A stretch of 46,447 nt of DNA from Scybalenecus merdavium. Lineage in GTDB: Bacteria > Bacillota > Clostridia > Oscillospirales > Acutalibacteraceae. The translations under genes and the position numbers were made by a program. Shown in pieces: positions 43,110 through 46,447 of the stretch. The stretch is taken from assembly GCA_018714405.1 (NCBI GenBank), contig DVNM01000008.1, positions 1-46,447 of the forward strand, read 5' to 3'. Positions within the stretch are counted from its first letter, which is position 1; each line of letters starts with the position of its first letter. A model generated the notes under the pieces. It was not told where the DNA came from. It worked only from the letters and a program-made list of their open reading frames with translations, and ran no database searches.

Positions 43110-45010
43110 ACGTTGCACTCATACGGGCGCAGGCTCTTGGCCGGGTAATCATAGCTGGAGGAAATAAGCTCCAGCCCGGTCAGGTCCAGATAGCGCTTTC
43201 TGGTGCGGCGCACCAGGTTGATCTCCACCACAAAGCACGCGCCGTCAAGCTTGCGCGAGAAGCAGAGAATGTCCACATCCTGCGGGTCCAGGCGCTCCGG
43301 CTTGATCAGTTCAAAGTCGCCGTAGATTAACGCCGGATTTTCGCGGCGCAGACGGATCAGCCGCTTAAAGTAGTTGAGCGGGCTGTCCGCCATTTGCAGC
43401 TGGTCCTTTACATTGTAACGAAACGCGTCTTTATTGACCTTGATCCAAGGCGTGCCGGTCGTAAAGCCGGCCTTTTTGCTGTCGTCCCACTGCATGGGCG
43501 TGCGGGCGTGGTCACGGCTGCCGCAGAGCACTTTTTCCAGCGCCTCCTGCGGTGACTTGCCCTTTTCGACCAGCTCGTTATACATATTAATGCCTTCTAC
43601 GTCACGCAGCTCTTCGGCCGACTGGAAGTCGCCGTTGCCCATAGCGATCTCCTGCCCCTGGTAAATAAACGGCGTGCCGCGGAAGGTCAGCTGGATCGTG
43701 GCGCACAGCTTGGCGATTTCGCTGCGGAACACGCCGTATTTGTCGGCCTTAGAGGTGATGCGCGGGTTGTCGTGGTTTTCAAACAGCAGGGTCGGCCAGC
43801 AGCGGTTGCCGTAATACAGCTGCCATTTGACCAGCTGGCGCGCCGCAATGCGAAAATCATAATAATAATCATCGTACTTCCCGTGCGGCAGATTGTCAAG
43901 GTGGTCAAAATTGAACACCATGGACAGTTCGCCGCGGTTGTCGGCCGTCAGCAGCTTGGAGGTTTCCAGACCAAGCCCGCCGCACTCGCCGACACTGACA
44001 CAGTCGCGCCCTTTAAAAGCCTGCATATTCATTTCGTGCAGGAATTCATGCAGGCGCGGCCCGTAAAAATACCACTCGGCGCCGCAGAAGCCCAAAATCT
44101 TTTCAATGACCGGCACGGAATTCGGAAACGTCTGCCATTTGGAAATAAAATTGATGACGTCCATGCGAAAGCCGTCTACGCCCTTGTTCAGCCACCAGTT
44201 GATCATTTTGTAAATATCCTGGCGCATGGCCGGGTTTTCCCAGTTCAGGTCCATCTGCTTTTTGGAGAACACATGCAGCGCCCACTGGTTTAAATTTTCA
44301 TAATAATTCCAAGCGCTGCCGCCGAAAAAGCTTTTCCAGTCCGTAGGCGGCGTTTTGGTGCCGTCGTCGTCTTTCCAAATATAATAGTCATGGTACGGGT
44401 CGTCTTTGCTCTGTTTGGCGCGCACGAACCACGGGTGTTCATCGCTCGTGTGGTTCACGACAAGATCCATGATCAGCCGCATGCCGCGCTTATGTACCTC
44501 GCAAAGCAGCTCGTCAAAATCCTCCATCGTGCCGAACTCTTCCATAATTGCGTAATAATCGCTGATGTCATAGCCGTTGTCATCGTTCGGGCTTTTATAC
44601 ATCGGGCAGCACCAGATACAGTCGATGCCAAGGTCCTGCAAATAATCCAGCTTTTCAATGATGCCACGGATATCGCCGACGCCGTCGCCGTCAGAATCTT
44701 TAAAAGAGCGGGGATAAATTTGGTAAAACACCGCTTCTTTCCACCACTTTTTTTCAATGACTGCGCCGCGGTCATCGACCGGCGCATTGCGTTCGCTGTT
44801 GAGCAAATCGCAGGCGCTTTGCAGCGCCTTTTTATTGATGACGCCGGCCGTTAGCCCCTTAATAGAGCGCACTTTCAGGCGCGCGATTTTTGAACGGCTG
44901 AAACGGTTGACATCGATACTGAAAAGTGCGGCGATGGCGTCGAACAGATCTTTGGCCATTGGATTTTTCATAGCTTCGGACAAGCGTGTGTCGAGCGTGA
45001 TCTTTTCCAT
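43067..45010 (-). CDS. GH13 alpha-glucosidase (oligo-1,6-glucosidase-like) with N-terminal module
   Basis: 647 residues. The GH13 barrel starts near residue 90 (WWKEAVFYQIYPRSFKDSDGDG). Conserved regions are DLVVNHTS (I), GFRMDVINF with the nucleophile Asp (II), VGECGG with the acid/base Glu (III) and ENHDNPR (IV). This places it with oligo-1,6-glucosidase and trehalose-6-phosphate hydrolase relatives; it would hydrolyse alpha-glucosides in the cytoplasm. Residues 1-75 form an extra helical module that begins ITLDTRLSEAMKNPMAKDL. ATG 45010 follows GGGAGGGAATT. The unit has its own promoter about 110 bases upstream. Confidence 0.92.
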   Translation of the reverse strand: MEKITLDTRLSEAMKNPMAKDLFDAIAALFSIDVNRFSRSKIARLKVRSIKGLTAGVINKKALQSACDLLNSERNAPVDDRGAVIEKKWWKEAVFYQIYPRSFKDSDGDGVGDIRGIIEKLDYLQDLGIDCIWCCPMYKSPNDDNGYDISDYYAIMEEFGTMEDFDELLCEVHKRGMRLIMDLVVNHTSDEHPWFVRAKQSKDDPYHDYYIWKDDDGTKTPPTDWKSFFGGSAWNYYENLNQWALHVFSKKQMDLNWENPAMRQDIYKMINWWLNKGVDGFRMDVINFISKWQTFPNSVPVIEKILGFCGAEWYFYGPRLHEFLHEMNMQAFKGRDCVSVGECGGLGLETSKLLTADNRGELSMVFNFDHLDNLPHGKYDDYYYDFRIAARQLVKWQLYYGNRCWPTLLFENHDNPRITSKADKYGVFRSEIAKLCATIQLTFRGTPFIYQGQEIAMGNGDFQSAEELRDVEGINMYNELVEKGKSPQEALEKVLCGSRDHARTPMQWDDSKKAGFTTGTPWIKVNKDAFRYNVKDQLQMADSPLNYFKRLIRLRRENPALIYGDFELIKPERLDPQDVDILCFSRKLDGACFVVEINLVRRTRKRYLDLTGLELISSSYDYPAKSLRPYECNVYKPAVPEMGAKTL

Positions 45011-45119
45011 AATTCCCTCCCTGCGCCGGCATACAGCGGCGCAAACCATGGTATGATTGGCTCCGCATACTGCTGCAGCAGAAAAGCTTTATGGGCTTTG
45101 CATGCGGTTTTCCAGCTTC

Positions 45120-45148
45120 ATTATAGTCTTTTTTAACAAAATGTTCAA
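45120..45148 (-). promoter_or_regulatory. Promoter of the GH13 gene
   Basis: On the minus strand: -35 TTGAAC (45143-45148), 17-bp spacer, -10 TATAAT (45120-45125). The leader of about 105 bases contains a perfect 12-base palindrome (CTGCTGCAGCAG) and a GC-rich hairpin CGCCG/CGGCG just before the ribosome site, so post-transcriptional or repressor control is possible. Confidence 0.75.
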
Positions 45149-45207
45149 GACAAACGTCCTTTTTGTTAATATTTTTTCACAATTTTGACCGCCCGCCGGC
45201 TGAATAT

Positions 45208-45246
45208 AAAAAAAGACGGCAGACACAAACTGTGTCTGCCGTCTTT
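45208..45246 (-). terminator. Terminator of the tRNA-Asp/tRNA-Thr unit
   Basis: A 16-bp perfect stem (AAAGACGGCAGACACA / TGTGTCTGCCGTCTTT) with a 3-base loop is followed by T7 on the minus strand. It begins at the very end of tRNA-Thr. Confidence 0.93.
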
Positions 45247-45321
45247 GGAGCTGATAACCGGATTCGAACCGGTGACCTCATCCTTACCAAGGATGTGCTC
45301 TGCCTACTGAGCCATATCAGC
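45246..45321 (-). tRNA. tRNA-Thr (GGT)
   Basis: Full cloverleaf on the minus strand: acceptor GCTGATA/TATCAGC, anticodon stem CATCC/GGATG with loop TTGGTAA (anticodon GGT), T arm ACCGG-TTCGAAT-CCGGT, and an encoded CCA. It lies 5 bases after tRNA-Asp. Confidence 0.96.
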
Positions 45322-45326
45322 ACATA

Positions 45327-45403
45327 TGGCGACCCGGAACGGGCTCGAACCGTCGACCTCCAGCGTGACAGGCTGGCGTTCTAACCAGCTGAACTACCGG
45401 GCC
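45327..45403 (-). tRNA. tRNA-Asp (GTC)
   Basis: Full cloverleaf on the minus strand: acceptor GGCCCGG/CCGGGTC, anticodon loop CTGTCAC (anticodon GTC), T loop TTCGAGC, discriminator G and an encoded CCA. First tRNA of the two-gene unit. Confidence 0.96.
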
Positions 45404-45419
45404 ATATGTTACGACATGT

Positions 45420-45448
45420 ATTATATATAAATCCGCCCGCGATGTCAA
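45420..45448 (-). promoter_or_regulatory. Strong promoter of the tRNA unit
   Basis: On the minus strand: -35 TTGACA (45443-45448), 17-bp spacer, -10 TATAAT (45420-45425). Both boxes are perfect consensus. Confidence 0.92.
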
Positions 45449-45455
45449 GAGCAAT

Positions 45456-45495
45456 TCTAAAAAATTGCGCAGAAAACGTTTTGTGTTTTCTGCGC
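45456..45495 (-). terminator. Terminator after the CmpB-like gene
   Basis: The stem GCGCAGAAAAC / GTTTTCTGCGC (45485-45495 / 45467-45477 on the minus strand) has a 7-base loop and is followed by AATTTTTTAG. It lies just upstream of the tRNA promoter. Confidence 0.92.
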
Positions 45496-45511
45496 TGCAC
45501 GTTAAAATGTT

Positions 45512-46198
45512 TTATTTGTCTACTTTTTCTGAATTGGCGTAGATCCGGCGCATGCGCTCATCCGGGAACTCCGAATCCAGGTACTCCTCAAACCTGTTGG
45601 AGGGCGCAGCGCCCGTTTCGCGCTCTGCCATGCGCACAGCCGCCGAGGCGCTGAGCACACAGTCAAACACAAAAAACACCAGAAACAGCCAAACAGCTGC
45701 CTTGCTGAGCCCGGACGGGATCTTGGCGATCAGCCGGGCAAGAAACGGGTACACGGCCTTGACCCATGCCAAGCCCAGAACGCCCCAGAAAAGCGAATAC
45801 AGCAGACAAACACGGCCGTTGATGTTGAGCGGCAGATGGCTGTAGTCCCAGGCGCGCACACCGAACACGATCTCTTCCCCCAGCGATGCAATATACTCTG
45901 TGACCGTGCCGACAGCAAAAGAGATCCAAAAAATTTTCTGCCAGCTGCAGCGCTGAAAACGGTAGAGCGCCAGTGTCAGCACGATTGCACCCATGCCGTA
46001 CACGATGCTGATCGGCCCGTACACGAGCGACTGACGGCTTTCGATATAGCCATGCTTGATGTAGCACCAAAGTGTTTCCACCAGAAAACCGACCACACAG
46101 CTGACGGCAAAGATCCAGATCAGCTGGTAAAAATCCAGTTTGGGCGTAACATTCTGCTTTTGCGCAGCCTTCACCTCTTTGCCGACTGCTTTTTGCAT
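45512..46198 (-). CDS. CmpB-like membrane protein (putative ABC-transporter type IV family)
   Basis: 228 residues with about five transmembrane segments. Family-like features are FLVETLWCYIKHGYIESRQSLVYGPISIVYGMGA-type text in the first half (GP-x-x-x-x-YG) and the TEYIASLGEEIVFGVRAWDYS region, which match uncharacterised proteins named putative ABC-transporter type IV. No ATPase gene is adjacent, so transport is unproven. It has a good ribosome site (AGAGGTGAT) and a terminator of its own. Confidence 0.75.
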   Translation of the reverse strand: MQKAVGKEVKAAQKQNVTPKLDFYQLIWIFAVSCVVGFLVETLWCYIKHGYIESRQSLVYGPISIVYGMGAIVLTLALYRFQRCSWQKIFWISFAVGTVTEYIASLGEEIVFGVRAWDYSHLPLNINGRVCLLYSLFWGVLGLAWVKAVYPFLARLIAKIPSGLSKAAVWLFLVFFVFDCVLSASAAVRMAERETGAAPSNRFEEYLDSEFPDERMRRIYANSEKVDK

Positions 46199-46447
46199 AA
46201 GAAATCACCTCTTTTCTATAAACTAACACTATGTACTGTATTTTTCAAGTGCACATTATGCAAGTTTAGATTAATATTAGATTCGTTAGAATTTATTAAT
46301 AAGCTTTTCACATGCGCAGAGTGAATTGTCAAACTAAGTGCAACAGGAATTGATCTCAAAGTCCCATAATTCCTGAGCAGAATGGAAGTTGAGAACCTTA
46401 CGAGGCCTGGCGTTTATGAGCGCCAGGTTTCGTTTTAATGTGGCAGG
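46199..46447. other. Right-edge intergenic region, possible IS30-type end
   Basis: No gene can be supported here. The minus strand probably holds the CmpB-like promoter (TTGAAA near 46238). From about 46320 the sequence GTGAATTGTCAAACTAAGTGCAACA, followed by a CCTGGCG / CGCCAGG hairpin (about 46405-46426) with a T-rich tail, reminds me of the leader end of IS30-family elements. This is memory-based and weak; the element, if any, lies beyond the window. Confidence 0.25.

Noticed and set aside
45069..45080. CTGCTGCAGCAG palindrome as a repressor operator
   Set aside because: It lies in the GH13 leader, but a low-complexity triplet pattern makes chance likely and no regulator is adjacent.
46320..46447. 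C-terminal end of a transposase on the minus strand
   Set aside because: The frame ending at TGA near 46330 is interrupted by another stop within about ten codons, so no coding claim is made.

Overview
This window looks like chromosome from a Gram-positive Firmicute of class Clostridia, probably a gut Oscillospiraceae/Ruminococcaceae-type organism. The reasons are: GC-rich but A/T-rich promoters with 17-bp spacers; strong AGGAGG-type ribosome sites; the infC-rpmI-rplT, plsX-rnc-smc-ftsY and nadD-yqeK-rsfS-leuS gene orders; a sortase-type surface protein; and carbohydrate genes (GH13, GH29, GPH symporter). The species cannot be named from sequence reading alone. Almost all genes lie on the minus strand.

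Layout in window coordinates. 1-356: 3' end of a plus-strand, repeat-rich, sortase-anchored surface protein. 488-1120: upp. 1251-8850: a seven-gene minus-strand operon (response regulator, histidine kinase, adenylation enzyme, PLP decarboxylase, carrier protein, MBOAT acyltransferase, DltD-like SGNH protein). It resembles the dlt operon for D-alanylation but contains a fold-III PLP decarboxylase, and its adenylation enzyme has a changed substrate pocket. This is the strongest candidate for an undescribed system. 9021-26584: a tightly packed housekeeping run of 15 genes read from trmH-like down to leuS (RNA methyltransferase, dprA, topA, trmFO, plsX, rnc, radical SAM, smc, ftsY, rdgB, yhbY, nadD, yqeK, rsfS, leuS), most abutting or overlapping. 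26789-27919: rplT, rpmI, infC, with a leader attenuator and an apparent AUA start for infC. 28109-29599: mltG and a GNAT gene.

29806-34690: a second unusual operon. Two SCP2-like lipid-binding-type proteins bracket a class III aminotransferase and a transketolase split into two subunits. Its product is unknown. 34889-37070: GH29 fucosidase and a Cof-type HAD phosphatase, divergent from 37239-40144 (metallophosphoesterase and GPH sugar:cation symporter). 40217-46198: small membrane proteins (DUF1648-like, DUF6512-like, CmpB-like), a Cys-rich DUF3795-like gene that seems to start at ACG, a GNAT, an alpha/beta hydrolase, a GH13 alpha-glucosidase with an N-terminal helical module, and a tRNA-Asp/tRNA-Thr pair with its own promoter and terminator. 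The last 250 bases hold no gene that I can support.

How the parts may work together. The dlt-like operon is a self-contained envelope-modification unit under its own two-component system. I infer that an amino acid is activated by the ligase, carried on the ACP, probably decarboxylated (free or on the carrier), then moved across the membrane by the MBOAT/DltD-like pair onto a cell-surface polymer. The sensor's extracellular domain is strongly acidic, which would fit sensing of cationic peptides or metal ions. Functions are inferred from sequence motifs read by eye; no database search was possible.
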